DNA of 46,544 nt from an uncultured Actinomyces sp. GTDB lineage: Bacteria > Actinomycetota > Actinomycetes > Actinomycetales > Actinomycetaceae. The translations under genes and the position numbers were made by a program. Shown one piece after another: positions 1-7,251 of the stretch. How positions within the stretch are numbered: position 1 is the first letter of the stretch; each line of letters begins with the position of its first letter. Location of the stretch: positions 1-46,544 of the forward strand of contig CABKMZ010000007.1 in assembly GCA_902373545.1 (NCBI GenBank), in the 5' to 3' direction. The notes under the pieces were generated by a model. That model saw only the letters and a program-made list of their open reading frames with translations. It was not told the origin of the DNA and searched no databases.

Positions 1-602
1 ACCCACTCGACGAAGAGCGCCTGCCAGCGGGTCGAACCCAGGAAACGGGAGGCCAGGCCGCGCGGGGAGGAGTCGCGCGGGTGGGGCTTGGCCAGGGACG
101 AGGGCGGGGTGCCTTCCGGGTCGGCCGCAGCAGCAGCGGCGTCGGGGTCGTCGTTCGAGAGGGCCGCCTCGGCGGCCGTGCCGCGCCCGGCGCGCTGGCG
201 CACGACCATCAGAAGGATGATGCCAACCAGGCCGCCCCACGCGAAGACCTCGGTCAGCCACTCCCACGGTGCGAAGTGGCCGAGGAAGGGCAGCGTGAAG
301 GTCTGAACGCGCAGCTGGGCGTAGCCCGTGACCAGGGTGAAGAAGAGGATCGGGAAGGACACCATGACGAGCCAGTGGGCGGCCTTGATCCACGGGCGCC
401 CCTTGAACTCGCGGTGGGTGAGGGCCGCGGAGACGACACCCCACGCTCGCTTGCTGACGGGGCCGAGGCGCCCCGGGTCGGGCGTGCCCGCCGAGACCGT
501 GCGCCACATGTGGGTCAGGCCTCGCGCGAACGACAGGACGGCCAGGGCGCTCACCAGCAGGGCGAGTCCCCACATGATGGCGCTCAGCGTCGGATTGGCC
601 AC
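1..602 (-). CDS. Fe-S binding membrane oxidoreductase (heterodisulfide-reductase-like), N-terminal part
   Basis: The gene runs off the left edge, so only the first 200 residues are visible. The start is a GTG at 602-600 preceded by a strong AGGAGG ribosome site. The protein has a membrane segment near residues 10-26 (IMWGLALLVSALAVLSFARG), a second around residues 70-90 (WLVMVSFPILFFTLVTGYA) and a third around 115-135, joined by the motif GTPDPGRLG. This layout matches the membrane half of actinobacterial Fe-S reductases of the Rv0338c type, in which cytochrome-b-like helices precede 4Fe-4S and CCG domains. Those domains would lie outside the window, so the Fe-S assignment rests on the N-terminal similarity only. 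A low-complexity Ala/Asp stretch lies near residue 150. The gene is divergent from purF. Confidence 0.7.
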   Translation of the reverse strand, partial: MANPTLSAIMWGLALLVSALAVLSFARGLTHMWRTVSAGTPDPGRLGPVSKRAWGVVSAALTHREFKGRPWIKAAHWLVMVSFPILFFTLVTGYAQLRVQTFTLPFLGHFAPWEWLTEVFAWGGLVGIILLMVVRQRAGRGTAAEAALSNDDPDAAAAAADPEGTPPSSLAKPHPRDSSPRGLASRFLGSTRWQALFVEW

Positions 603-760
603 GTTTCCTCCTCAAGATTGCTGCACTCCATTGTGTCACCTCGACCACGCAGCGACCGAATTCCCAGGCAAAGCGTGCGCAATTACGCGCTCCGCGGTGG
701 GTCTGGCCGAGCTTGCATGTGCTCACCGCAACGTGGAAATGTGCCACGAGGAGGGAAAAA
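603..760. promoter_or_regulatory. Divergent intergenic region between the Fe-S reductase gene and purF
   Basis: This 158-bp gap must hold the promoters of both divergent genes. It is less GC-rich than its surroundings. The minus gene has AGGAGG just upstream of its GTG, and purF has GAGGAGG at 748-754. I could not assign clean -35/-10 pairs or a recognisable purine operator. Confidence 0.4.
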
Positions 761-2347
761 GTGTGGGAGAGTGAGAGCGTGCTTCCCGTCTCGCAGCCAG
801 ACATGACACTGTCCGACCAGGAACTCTTCGGAGACGATCACCCGCATGATCACTGCGGGGTCTTCGGAGTATGGGCCCCGGGCGAGGATGTTTCCCGCCT
901 GACCTACTTCTCCCTCTACGCCTTGCAACACCGCGGCCAACAGAGCGCCGGTATTGCGACATCGAATGGCAAGCAGATCCTCGTGTATAAGGATCAGGGC
1001 CTCGTCTCGCAGGTGTTCTCCGAGCAGTCTTTGCAGGGCCTACGCGGCCACATCGCTCTGGGCCACGTCCGCTACGCGACGACCGGCGCGGACGTGTGGC
1101 GCAACGCCCAGCCGACGCTGGGCCCCACCCCCACGGGCACGCTCGCCCTGGCCCACAACGGCAACCTCACCAACACGGTCGAGCTGCGCGAGCTGGCCTC
1201 CGAGATCGCCGACGATGGCGAGGACTTCGAACGCGGCGCCTCCACCGACACCTCCCTCGTGACCGCGCTGCTGGGCATGGCCGACCGCATTCCCGGGCCG
1301 ACCCCCTTCATCGCGTCCCCGTCCGTGACGCCTTCCGAGACCGATGGGGACGAGGCCACCCCGGCCTCGTCGATCACCGATCCCGAGCCCGCGCCCCTCG
1401 TCGGCGCCGCCCTGAAGGTGCTGCCGCGCATCAAGGGCGCGTTCTCCCTGGTCTTCATGGACGAGAACACGCTGTACGCCGCGCGCGACCCGCACGGCTA
1501 CCGCCCGCTCGTGCTCGGCCGCCTGGCCTCCGGCTGGGTCGTCGCCTCCGAGACCGCCGCCCTGGACCTGTGCGGCGCGACCTTCGTGCGCGAGGTCGAA
1601 CCCGGTGAGCTTATTTCCATCGACGCGTCGGGCGTGCACTCGCGCCGCTTCGCCGTGCGCCGCTCCAACACCTGCGTCTTCGAGTACGTGTACCTGGCCC
1701 GCCCCGACACCACCATCGGCGGGCGCCGCATCGTGGCCGCGCGCCACGAGATGGGCGCTGCCCTGGCGCGCGAGAACCCCATCGAGGCGGACCTGGTGAT
1801 CCCCACCCCCGACTCGGGCACGCCCGCCGCGATCGGCTACGCACAGGAATCCGGCATCCCCTTCGCCCAGGGCCTCGTGAAGAACGCGTACGTGGGCCGC
1901 ACCTTCATCCAGCCCACGCAGTCGCTGCGCCAGCTGGGCATCCGCCTCAAGCTCAACCCGCTGCGCGAGGTCATCGAAGGCAAGCGCCTGGTCGTCATCG
2001 ACGACTCGATCGTGCGCGGTAACACGCAGCGCGCGCTCGTCAAGATGCTGCGCGAGGCCGGGGCCGCCGAGGTGCACATCCGCATCTCGTCCCCGCCGGT
2101 GCTGTGGCCCTGCTTCTTCGGTATCGATTTCCCGACGCGCGCCGAGCTCATCGCCTCGTCCATGAGCGTCGAACAGGTGCGCGATTCCATCGGCGCCGAC
2201 TCCCTGGCCTACCTGTCGATCGACGGCATGGTTGGTGCCACCGGACAGGGCACGTCCCTGTGCATCGGCTGCTTCACGGGCGCATACCCCGAGACGATCC
2301 CCGCCGGGACGCCCGTTCCCGGAACCCCCGAAGCCACCCCCTGCTAA
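761..2347 (+). CDS. purF: Amidophosphoribosyltransferase
   Basis: PurF catalyses the first committed step of purine synthesis, making phosphoribosylamine from PRPP and glutamine. The N-terminal nucleophile cysteine lies in DHCGVFGVW, followed by ALQHRGQQSAGIA, as in class II glutamine amidotransferases. The PRPP loop is VVIDDSIVRGNT and the C-terminal half has the phosphoribosyltransferase fold. I chose GTG at 761 because GAGGAGG at 748-754 is ideally spaced; ATG at 803 is the alternative and would still keep the cysteine near the N-terminus after propeptide removal. About 30 residues rich in Pro, Ser, Thr and Asp are inserted after LLGMADRIPGP in the glutaminase domain, where relatives are shorter. 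purM follows 99 bp downstream, a common actinobacterial order. Confidence 0.96.
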   Translation: MWESESVLPVSQPDMTLSDQELFGDDHPHDHCGVFGVWAPGEDVSRLTYFSLYALQHRGQQSAGIATSNGKQILVYKDQGLVSQVFSEQSLQGLRGHIALGHVRYATTGADVWRNAQPTLGPTPTGTLALAHNGNLTNTVELRELASEIADDGEDFERGASTDTSLVTALLGMADRIPGPTPFIASPSVTPSETDGDEATPASSITDPEPAPLVGAALKVLPRIKGAFSLVFMDENTLYAARDPHGYRPLVLGRLASGWVVASETAALDLCGATFVREVEPGELISIDASGVHSRRFAVRRSNTCVFEYVYLARPDTTIGGRRIVAARHEMGAALARENPIEADLVIPTPDSGTPAAIGYAQESGIPFAQGLVKNAYVGRTFIQPTQSLRQLGIRLKLNPLREVIEGKRLVVIDDSIVRGNTQRALVKMLREAGAAEVHIRISSPPVLWPCFFGIDFPTRAELIASSMSVEQVRDSIGADSLAYLSIDGMVGATGQGTSLCIGCFTGAYPETIPAGTPVPGTPEATPC

Positions 2348-2446
2348 CCTCCACGCCCGCACGCTTCCCCTGCGCCGCGGGCGTCGTTCTCAACCCGACC
2401 ACCCAGACACGGCCTCGTCGAGCGCCACCCGCGAAAGGCACCACCC

Positions 2447-3607
2447 ATGACCGACACCCCCCTGGACTACGCGACCGCCGGAGTTGACACGGCGGCGGGC
2501 GACCGCGCCGTCGAGCTGATGAAGAGCGCCGTGGCCGCCACCCACGACTCCACCGTCCTGGGCGCGACCGGCGGATTCGCCGGCATGGTCGACGCGTCGG
2601 CGCTGCTGGGCATGGAGAAGCCGCTGCTCGCGACCTCCACGGACGGCGTGGGCACGAAGATCGCGATCGCGCAGGCCATGGACGTGCACGACACGATCGG
2701 CCAGGACCTGGTCGGCATGGTCGTCGACGACATCGTCGTGATCGGCGCGCGCCCGGTCCTCATGACCGACTACATCGCCTGTGGGCACGTGGTCCCCGAG
2801 CGCATCGCCGCCATCGTCACCGGTATCGCGCGGGCGTGTGAGGCCACGGGCACGCCCCTCATCGGCGGCGAGACCGCCGAGCACCCGGGCGTCATGGAGC
2901 CCGACGACTACGACATCGCGGGCGCGGCCACCGGCGTCGTGGACGCCTCCAAGCTGCTGGGCCCCGAGCGCGTGACGGGCGGCGACGTCGTCATCGCCAT
3001 GGCGTCTTCGGGCCTGCACTCCAACGGCTACTCGCTGGTGCGCTCCGTCGTCTCCCGCGTCGGCGCCTCGCTGGAGTCCCACGTGGCCGAGTTTGGCCGC
3101 ACCCTCGGCGAGGAGCTCCTCGAACCCACCCGCCTGTACACGCGCCTGTGCCTGGACCTGGTCGAGCGCTTCGGCGTCGAGGGGATTCACGCCTACTCGC
3201 ACGTGACCGGTGGCGGCCTGGCCGCGAACCTGTCGCGCGTCCTGCCTGTTGGCGCGGTGGCGACCGTCGACCGCTCCACGTGGACCGTTCCCGCCGTGTT
3301 CGACTGGGTGCGCCGCGGCGGCGACGTCACCTGGGTCGGCATGGAGGACTCCCTGAACCTGGGCGTCGGGATGGTCGCCGTCGTGTCGGCCTCCGTGGCC
3401 TCCGAGGTCCTGGCCGCTATCAACGAGGCCGGGGTGGCCTCGTGGGTCCTGGGCTCCGTCACGACTCTTGGCACGGATGCGACCGTGGAGGGTTTCGGCC
3501 CGATCGACGACCTGAGCGCCGATTCGTCCGGCGTGCGCCTCATCTCCGGCACGAAGGGCGTGCAGGCGGGCGCCGTGCTCATGCACGGCGAGTACCGCGT
3601 CGGCTGA
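2447..3607 (+). CDS. purM: Phosphoribosylformylglycinamidine cyclo-ligase (AIR synthetase)
   Basis: PurM converts FGAM to aminoimidazole ribonucleotide using ATP, the fifth step of purine synthesis. The 386-residue length is slightly above the usual 345-360. Family motifs are TDGVGTKIAIA, the DDIVVIGARP segment, PLIGGETAEHPGV, and SSGLHSNGYSLVR, which form the AIRS-fold nucleotide site. The start ATG has a modest AAAGG-type site upstream. The gene follows purF and probably shares its transcript. A 16-bp perfect hairpin lies 23 bp after the stop. Confidence 0.96.
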   Translation: MTDTPLDYATAGVDTAAGDRAVELMKSAVAATHDSTVLGATGGFAGMVDASALLGMEKPLLATSTDGVGTKIAIAQAMDVHDTIGQDLVGMVVDDIVVIGARPVLMTDYIACGHVVPERIAAIVTGIARACEATGTPLIGGETAEHPGVMEPDDYDIAGAATGVVDASKLLGPERVTGGDVVIAMASSGLHSNGYSLVRSVVSRVGASLESHVAEFGRTLGEELLEPTRLYTRLCLDLVERFGVEGIHAYSHVTGGGLAANLSRVLPVGAVATVDRSTWTVPAVFDWVRRGGDVTWVGMEDSLNLGVGMVAVVSASVASEVLAAINEAGVASWVLGSVTTLGTDATVEGFGPIDDLSADSSGVRLISGTKGVQAGAVLMHGEYRVG

Positions 3608-3630
3608 CCCCGCCCGTCTGTCTGATCACA

Positions 3631-3667
3631 GTGAGGGGCCGAGGCCGGGGTGGCCTCGGCCCCTCAC
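3631..3667. terminator. Strong hairpin terminator after purM
   Basis: A perfect 16-bp stem (3631-3646 paired with 3652-3667) closes a 5-nt loop. It is GC-rich and lacks a long T run, as is common in high-GC actinobacteria. It lies directly after purM and could also stop transcription from the opposing DUF3073 gene. Confidence 0.75.
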
Positions 3668-3805
3668 TCTCAGCGGGACTGCAGCGGAGCGCGGTCGACG
3701 AGCCTGGGCAACCGAGGCCTCGTCAAGGAGCGTACGCCCGCGTGGCCGGGCCCGGTCGCGCGACCTCCGAGAACGCGGGCGTCGGCTCACCCGGGCGCGC
3801 CAAAT

Positions 3806-3830
3806 CGGCGGACCGGTGCCCGATCCGCCG
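3806..3830 (-). terminator. Putative terminator of the DUF3073 gene
   Basis: A 7-bp stem (3806-3812 with 3824-3830) sits 14 bp beyond the DUF3073 stop codon. On the minus strand it is followed by ATTT. Support is moderate because the T tract is short. Confidence 0.45.
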
Positions 3831-3843
3831 GATGGCTGAGCCG

Positions 3844-4122
3844 TTACTTGGTGGAGGAACCACCCGTCCAGAAGGACTCATCGAGCTGCTTCGGGTCGAT
3901 GTCGTCGTCCTCTGCCGGGATATCCGCGAAGTCGGCGTATTTCGAGTAGAGGTCGTCGTCGATTGCATCGTCCTCTTCGGGCTCGTCCACAGCGGTATTC
4001 GCCGTGTACGAGTCCTCATCCGCCAGCTCGCGCTGAAGTGCGTTTAGGTCGGTGTCGGGGCTGAAATACTTCAGCTTCCGAGCGACTTTCATCTGCTTAG
4101 CCTTTTGACGGCCGCGCCCCAT
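3844..4122 (-). CDS. DUF3073 family protein
   Basis: This is a 92-residue, highly charged, soluble protein with a basic N-terminus (MGRGRQKAKQMKVARKLKYF) and an acidic C-terminal half rich in Asp and Glu. The N-terminal GRGRQKAKQ...RKLKYFSP signature is that of DUF3073, a family restricted to actinobacteria and often found beside purM, as here. Its function is unknown. The start is supported by a GGAGGGGG site upstream. The charge split suggests a nucleic-acid or ribosome-binding protein, but that is inference. Confidence 0.85.
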   Translation of the reverse strand: MGRGRQKAKQMKVARKLKYFSPDTDLNALQRELADEDSYTANTAVDEPEEDDAIDDDLYSKYADFADIPAEDDDIDPKQLDESFWTGGSSTK

Positions 4123-4413
4123 GGCGTCGACCCCCTCCGCGTCGTTCGGGTCCGCATCAAGCGGTTCCCTGGGTGTTCAAAATGTTTCGTGGGTCCATCA
4201 TAGCTAAAGACGGGCCTTGACCTCACCTTGGATCAGCTTTTGCGCGAACAGCGTAGCGGCCCGTTGCGTACGGATGCGCGGAAGCCCGCGGAAAAGCGGC
4301 CCAGACGGCTCATTCGTGTGAACGCGGTTACTGGAGGTGGAACGCGTACAAACACGTACCCCTCGCGCGAGCATCATGCCCGGGCGAGGGGAACGTTAGG
4401 ATGGGTCGAAGCG
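4123..4413. other. Intergenic region with no gene seen
   Basis: The right half of this region contains the terminator hairpin of the DUF3618 operon (4359-4391). The left half should hold the promoter of the DUF3073 gene. I see no convincing ORF or RNA gene. Confidence 0.5.
4359..4391 (-). terminator. Putative terminator of the DUF3618/holin-X operon
   Basis: The arms 4359-4366 and 4384-4391 form an 8-bp stem of CCCCTCGC with GCGAGGGG, enclosing a 17-nt loop that can fold further. It lies 22 bp beyond the DUF3618 stop. It has no strong T run. Confidence 0.5.
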
Positions 4414-4851
4414 TCAGGCTTCCAGGGCCTCGTCGAGCTTCGCGAGCGCGGCGAGCGTCTGCTTGGTGGCCTCGCGGCCGATGCGGCGGGCGTGACGGCG
4501 GGCGCGGCGAGGCTTGCGGGTGGCCAGCAGAACCAGAACGCCGATAGCGCCCACGGTCGACAGGGCGACGATGGCGACCTTCTTGATGGCCTCCGCGTTG
4601 CCGCCGATCGCGTCCTGCAGGGTCAGCGACGCGGACTCCTTCAGAGACTCGAAGCGCACGGTCGCCTCTTCCTTCGCCTCCTGGGCGAGTGCGGCGGGCT
4701 GGACACGCGCGTACAGCTGATCGATCGTGGCGGCCAGCTCGGCGCGCTGACGCTCGAGGTCAGCCTGGATCTGTTCTTCGGTGCGCGGACCGGAGGGCGC
4801 GGCGGTGTGCTCGCCGACGGTCACGGTGCGAGGATCGACGGTGTTGCTCAC
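4414..4851 (-). CDS. DUF3618 domain membrane protein
   Basis: The 145-residue protein begins with the DUF3618 signature RTEEQIQADLERQRAELAAT, a predicted coiled-coil helix, around residues 23-55. One membrane segment near residues 90-110 (VAIVALSTVGAIGVLVLLA) is followed by a very basic Arg/His stretch (TRKPRRARRHARRIGREA), so the C-terminus is likely cytoplasmic. The function is unknown; DUF3618 proteins often occur next to Phage_holin_3_6 proteins in actinobacteria. Here the start overlaps the upstream holin-X gene by 4 bp (ATGA), implying translational coupling. Confidence 0.85.
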   Translation of the reverse strand: MSNTVDPRTVTVGEHTAAPSGPRTEEQIQADLERQRAELAATIDQLYARVQPAALAQEAKEEATVRFESLKESASLTLQDAIGGNAEAIKKVAIVALSTVGAIGVLVLLATRKPRRARRHARRIGREATKQTLAALAKLDEALEA

Positions 4852-5318
4852 TTGCCCAGTCCCTTCTGGATGGCTTCCTTCGTGGCGGCCACGGACGCGG
4901 CCGGATCCGGGCGGTGCTTCTGCGCGCTCTGGAGGGCGTTCTTACCGGCCAGGGCCAGCACCAGCACGATCACCAGCAGCAGGACGACGACAATCAGCGA
5001 CGCCGCCCACGCCGGGAGCACGAGGGCCAGGAGGACCTCGATCGTGTGGAGGGTCCACCCCAGCAGGAAGAGAGCGAACACGGCGGCCGTCACGAGGAGG
5101 CCGGCGCCCTTACCGCTCTTGGCAGCGAAAGCGCGCGCCTTCGTCTTGTTGAGCTCGATCTCATCGCGCACGATGCCCGACAGCTGGCTGGTGACCAGCG
5201 CGACGAGGCTGCCGATGCTGGGGCGTGCCTCGGGGGCGGGCGCAGCGTGCTGCGGCGCGTGCGGTGCGGGGGCCGCGGGCGGCGGGAACTGCCCGGGTTG
5301 GGGGATGGACTGGGTCAT
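4848..5318 (-). CDS. Holin-X family membrane protein (Phage_holin_3_6/DUF1469)
   Basis: This 156-residue protein has a Pro/Ala-rich N-terminal tail (about 40 residues) and then the family core SIGSLVALVTSQLSGIVRDE, with the charged helix EIELNKTKARAFAAK. Two hydrophobic hairpin helices follow (GAGLLVTAAVFALFLLGW and ASLIVVVLLLVIVLVLALAG). Despite the phage-derived family name, these are chromosomal actinobacterial membrane proteins of unknown role. It is co-directional with, and overlaps, the DUF3618 gene. The degenerate ABC ATPase gene lies 93 bp upstream in the same direction, suggesting a three-gene unit. Confidence 0.85.
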   Translation of the reverse strand: MTQSIPQPGQFPPPAAPAPHAPQHAAPAPEARPSIGSLVALVTSQLSGIVRDEIELNKTKARAFAAKSGKGAGLLVTAAVFALFLLGWTLHTIEVLLALVLPAWAASLIVVVLLLVIVLVLALAGKNALQSAQKHRPDPAASVAATKEAIQKGLGK

Positions 5319-5411
5319 GGGGACTCCTGCGCGTGCGGGGGTAGCGAGGCAGCGCCTCGCAGGATAAACCTAGTCTCTCACGAAGGGAGGCGGCTCGCAG
5401 TGACCCGTACG

Positions 5412-6860
5412 CTACTCCTTCGGCGCGATCGAGCCCGGCAGATCCGACAGGATCTTGCGGGCGCGCACGACCAGGTCGGAGACCTCATCCTCGGCCAGTG
5501 CCGGGTCGTCGGCGTCAACCTCGGGGATGTTGCGCACCGACGCGTCCGAGCGGTCCTCGTCCGAGGCCTCGTCCGCGCCGATCGGCGCCATGAGCGCCGT
5601 CTCGTCCGCCGCGGCGTCCCCGGAGGAAAGCGCCTGTCCACCTGCGGCGACGCCGATCGAGCGGCGGACCGGGGCCGAGGAGGAAGCGGACGCGGAGGAG
5701 CCAGCCACGACCTCGTCGAAGGGGGAAGGGCCGATAGCGAGGAGAGCGCTGGTGTCCTCGGGGTTGGCCTCCAGGGCGGTCGCGATGATCGCGGGCGTCG
5801 GGGCAGGGGCGTCGAGGGACACTCGGCCGTTCGTGAGCAGAATCGCACGATCCGTGGACGCGGCAAGCTCCGGGGACGGCGTCGACACGACGACCGCGCA
5901 ACCCGCGTTTGTCAGCGCCCGCAGGAGGGGCCCCAGCTCGGCGCGCGCCTCGGCGGGCAGGGAAACCGGATCCTCGATGAGGAAGACCTCGGCGCCGGAC
6001 ACGATCGCGCGGGCAATGAGCGCCTTGAAACGCTCCCATTCCGTCAGCTCAGAGGGGTACAGGTCCACGCGCTGCGCCAGACCCGTCACCTGGAGGGAAC
6101 CCACCAGGTTGTCCCAGTCCGCGATCGAACCCGTCGCCGACAGGGGAGCGAGGATGTTCTGGCGGATCGTCAGGGTCTCATCCAGCGGGGAATCCGTGCG
6201 GATCAGCGCCACCGAGCCGATGCGGCCCGCTAGACGCGCGGCCCACGAGCGCGACGGCGCCGCGACAATGCGGCCGACCTGCGGCTCCTCGAGACCTGCC
6301 AGGATCAGGAACAGGGCGCGGGCTCGGCGGCCCGTCGGGTCCAGGATGGCGCTCAGCGTGTGCGCGCGGAAGCCCATATCCACGTTCGCCAGCAGGACCG
6401 CACCCGTCGCGTGGTCCGTGTAGGTCAGGCCCAGGCCTGCGACCAGGACCTTGCCGCCGCCACCCTTCGCGGCGAAAGAACGGCGCGAACGATACCAGGG
6501 GCGCGGCTCGCTCATAGGCATCTGGGCGGAAGGCGGCGCGATCACGACCTCGCCCTGCGTGTGGCGAGGCGTCGGCCGCTGGTTCTGACTGTTCGATCCC
6601 TGCTGGTCGCGGATCGGTGAGGCAACCAGGACAGCACCGTCCTGCGCGCCACCCATCGCCGAGGCCGAGGCCCCCTGGGCGGACGCGTCAACCGCCGCAG
6701 CGGCGGTCGGCTCCGAGACGGCCTGCCCAGCGGCAGTCGGCTCCGGGACAGCCTGCCCAGCGGCGGCCGGCTCCGAGACGGCCTGCCCAGCGGCGGTCGT
6801 CAGGTCGGCCGCATCCCGGCCATCCGTACCCTGCAGGTTTTCACGCGAGTCGTTCGACAT
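5412..6860 (-). CDS. Degenerate ABC-type ATPase-like protein
   Basis: The 482-residue protein has a disordered N-terminal tail with a 10-residue tandem repeat (AAGQAVSEPT type), an ABC-ATPase-like middle (about residues 135-345), and an acidic Ala/Ser/Asp-rich tail. The ABC layout is recognisable: a beta strand with VLVAGLGLTYTDHATG, a signature-helix equivalent (YPSELTEWERFKALIARAI) and a Walker-B-like strand (EVFLIEDPV). However, Walker A is DPTGRRARA rather than GxxGxGKS/T, the LSGGQ signature is SELTEWE, and the switch His is missing (VVSTPSPE). It therefore probably cannot hydrolyse ATP normally. It sits upstream of two membrane-protein genes on the same strand. Start ATG has AGGGG upstream. 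Function unknown. Confidence 0.75.
   Translation of the reverse strand: MSNDSRENLQGTDGRDAADLTTAAGQAVSEPAAAGQAVPEPTAAGQAVSEPTAAAAVDASAQGASASAMGGAQDGAVLVASPIRDQQGSNSQNQRPTPRHTQGEVVIAPPSAQMPMSEPRPWYRSRRSFAAKGGGGKVLVAGLGLTYTDHATGAVLLANVDMGFRAHTLSAILDPTGRRARALFLILAGLEEPQVGRIVAAPSRSWAARLAGRIGSVALIRTDSPLDETLTIRQNILAPLSATGSIADWDNLVGSLQVTGLAQRVDLYPSELTEWERFKALIARAIVSGAEVFLIEDPVSLPAEARAELGPLLRALTNAGCAVVVSTPSPELAASTDRAILLTNGRVSLDAPAPTPAIIATALEANPEDTSALLAIGPSPFDEVVAGSSASASSSAPVRRSIGVAAGGQALSSGDAAADETALMAPIGADEASDEDRSDASVRNIPEVDADDPALAEDEVSDLVVRARKILSDLPGSIAPKE
6701..6796 (-). repeat. 30-bp in-frame tandem repeat in the ABC-like gene
   Basis: About three copies of a 30-bp unit start at 6701, 6731 and 6761, with a partial fourth at 6791. 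They encode alternating AAGQAVSEP and AAGQAVPEP decapeptides. Copies differ by a few substitutions. The number is likely to vary between strains by slippage. Confidence 0.85.
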
Positions 6861-6920
6861 GCCCCTATTGTTTCAGGATCGTGTCGATTGTGCCGTAATG
6901 GCGCGCGGGAGTGGGACGGG

Positions 6921-6929
6921 TGATACGTT
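6921..6929 (+). promoter_or_regulatory. Candidate extended -10 promoter of the mini-CRISPR guide RNA
   Basis: TGATACGTT fits the extended -10 pattern TGnTAnnnT and would start transcription near 6936, about 33 nt before the first pseudo-repeat. No clear -35 is seen, as is allowed for extended -10 promoters. The call is inferred from position. Confidence 0.4.
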
Positions 6930-6968
6930 TGTGACGTCCTGCGAGTGTGTGTGGCGGCTGTGGCTGCC

Positions 6969-7040
6969 GTGTTCCCTGTATAGGGATGAACCTATGCGAT
7001 GCATCAGGAGGACGTTTTCCCCGCGAGAGCGGGGATTTTT
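6969..7040 (+). ncRNA. CreR-like mini-CRISPR guide RNA (pseudo-repeat, guide, pseudo-repeat/terminator)
   Basis: The first pseudo-repeat (6969-6992) folds as a 5-bp TCCCT/AGGGA stem with a 4-nt loop and ends in GGGATGAACC, close to the array repeat end GGGGATGAGCC. It would give an 8-nt crRNA 5' handle, AUGAACCU. A 20-nt guide follows at 6994-7013. The second pseudo-repeat (7014-7041) matches the array repeat at 20 of 28 positions: the first 11 nt and the stem half GCGGGGAT are identical, and the changes lie in the loop and the 3' end. Its stem CCCCGC-GAGA-GCGGGG followed by ATTTTT is also an intrinsic terminator. The layout is that of CreA/CreR crRNA-like guides found beside type I cas genes. 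The guide matches the cas3 promoter, so I call it CreR-like rather than a CreA antitoxin. Inferred from sequence only. Confidence 0.72.
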
Positions 7041-7084
7041 CTATGTTTGGGCTCTTTCTTTCACACAGCGGAGACGTTATGCTG

Positions 7085-7121
7085 AACATGCGTTGCATAA
7101 GACAAGTCTTAATGTTATCGT
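7085..7121 (+). promoter_or_regulatory. Presumptive cas operon promoter overlapping the mini-CRISPR guide target
   Basis: A -35 element TTGCAT (7094-7099), a 16-nt spacer and an extended -10 TGTTATCGT (7113-7121) precede cas3 by about 125 nt. The guide of the 6969-7040 RNA matches 7088-7101 at positions 1-5, 7-11 and 13-14, with a 5'-AAC PAM at 7085-7087. Cascade bound here would cover the -35 box. The 5' leader between the promoter and cas3 contains one small hairpin at 7132-7141 (CCCCTCGGGG) and a 14-codon ORF at 7145-7189 that I do not call as a gene. Confidence 0.6.
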
Positions 7122-7251
7122 GTACCTATCAACCCCTCGGGGTGATGGCTGTCCCGTCGGGGCTGCTGGGCTCAACAATTTCAGAGTAACCAGACTCACT
7201 CATCGTAGCGTGTTTTGGTTGCGTAGGAAGCGAAATCGACTCGAGGTAGAG

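Noticed and set aside
713..760. ATG at 713 as the purF start
   Set aside because: It has no ribosome site and would add a 16-residue non-homologous stretch. GTG 761 has GAGGAGG at ideal spacing.
4689..6233. Plus-strand ORF of about 514 codons opposite the ABC-like and holin-X genes
   Set aside because: It is an antisense shadow rich in Arg/Gly/Asp with no recognisable domain; the minus-strand genes have family motifs and ribosome sites.
7014..7040. Reading the hairpin before cas3 as a plain intrinsic terminator only
   Set aside because: It does look like a terminator, but identity to the array repeat at the first 11 nt and GCGGGGAT, plus a second handle-bearing hairpin 21 nt upstream, needs more than a terminator to explain it.
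7145..7189. 14-codon ORF in the cas3 leader as a possible CreT toxin
   Set aside because: It has a GGGGTG site, but the guide-controlled promoter continues into cas3, and no toxin features can be seen. It cannot be excluded, so the element is called CreR-like rather than CreTA.
6859..7251. Upstream extension of the cas3 frame
   Set aside because: It has no Cas3 similarity, runs through the guide RNA, terminator and promoter, and the ribosome site GAGGT is next to ATG 7252/7255.
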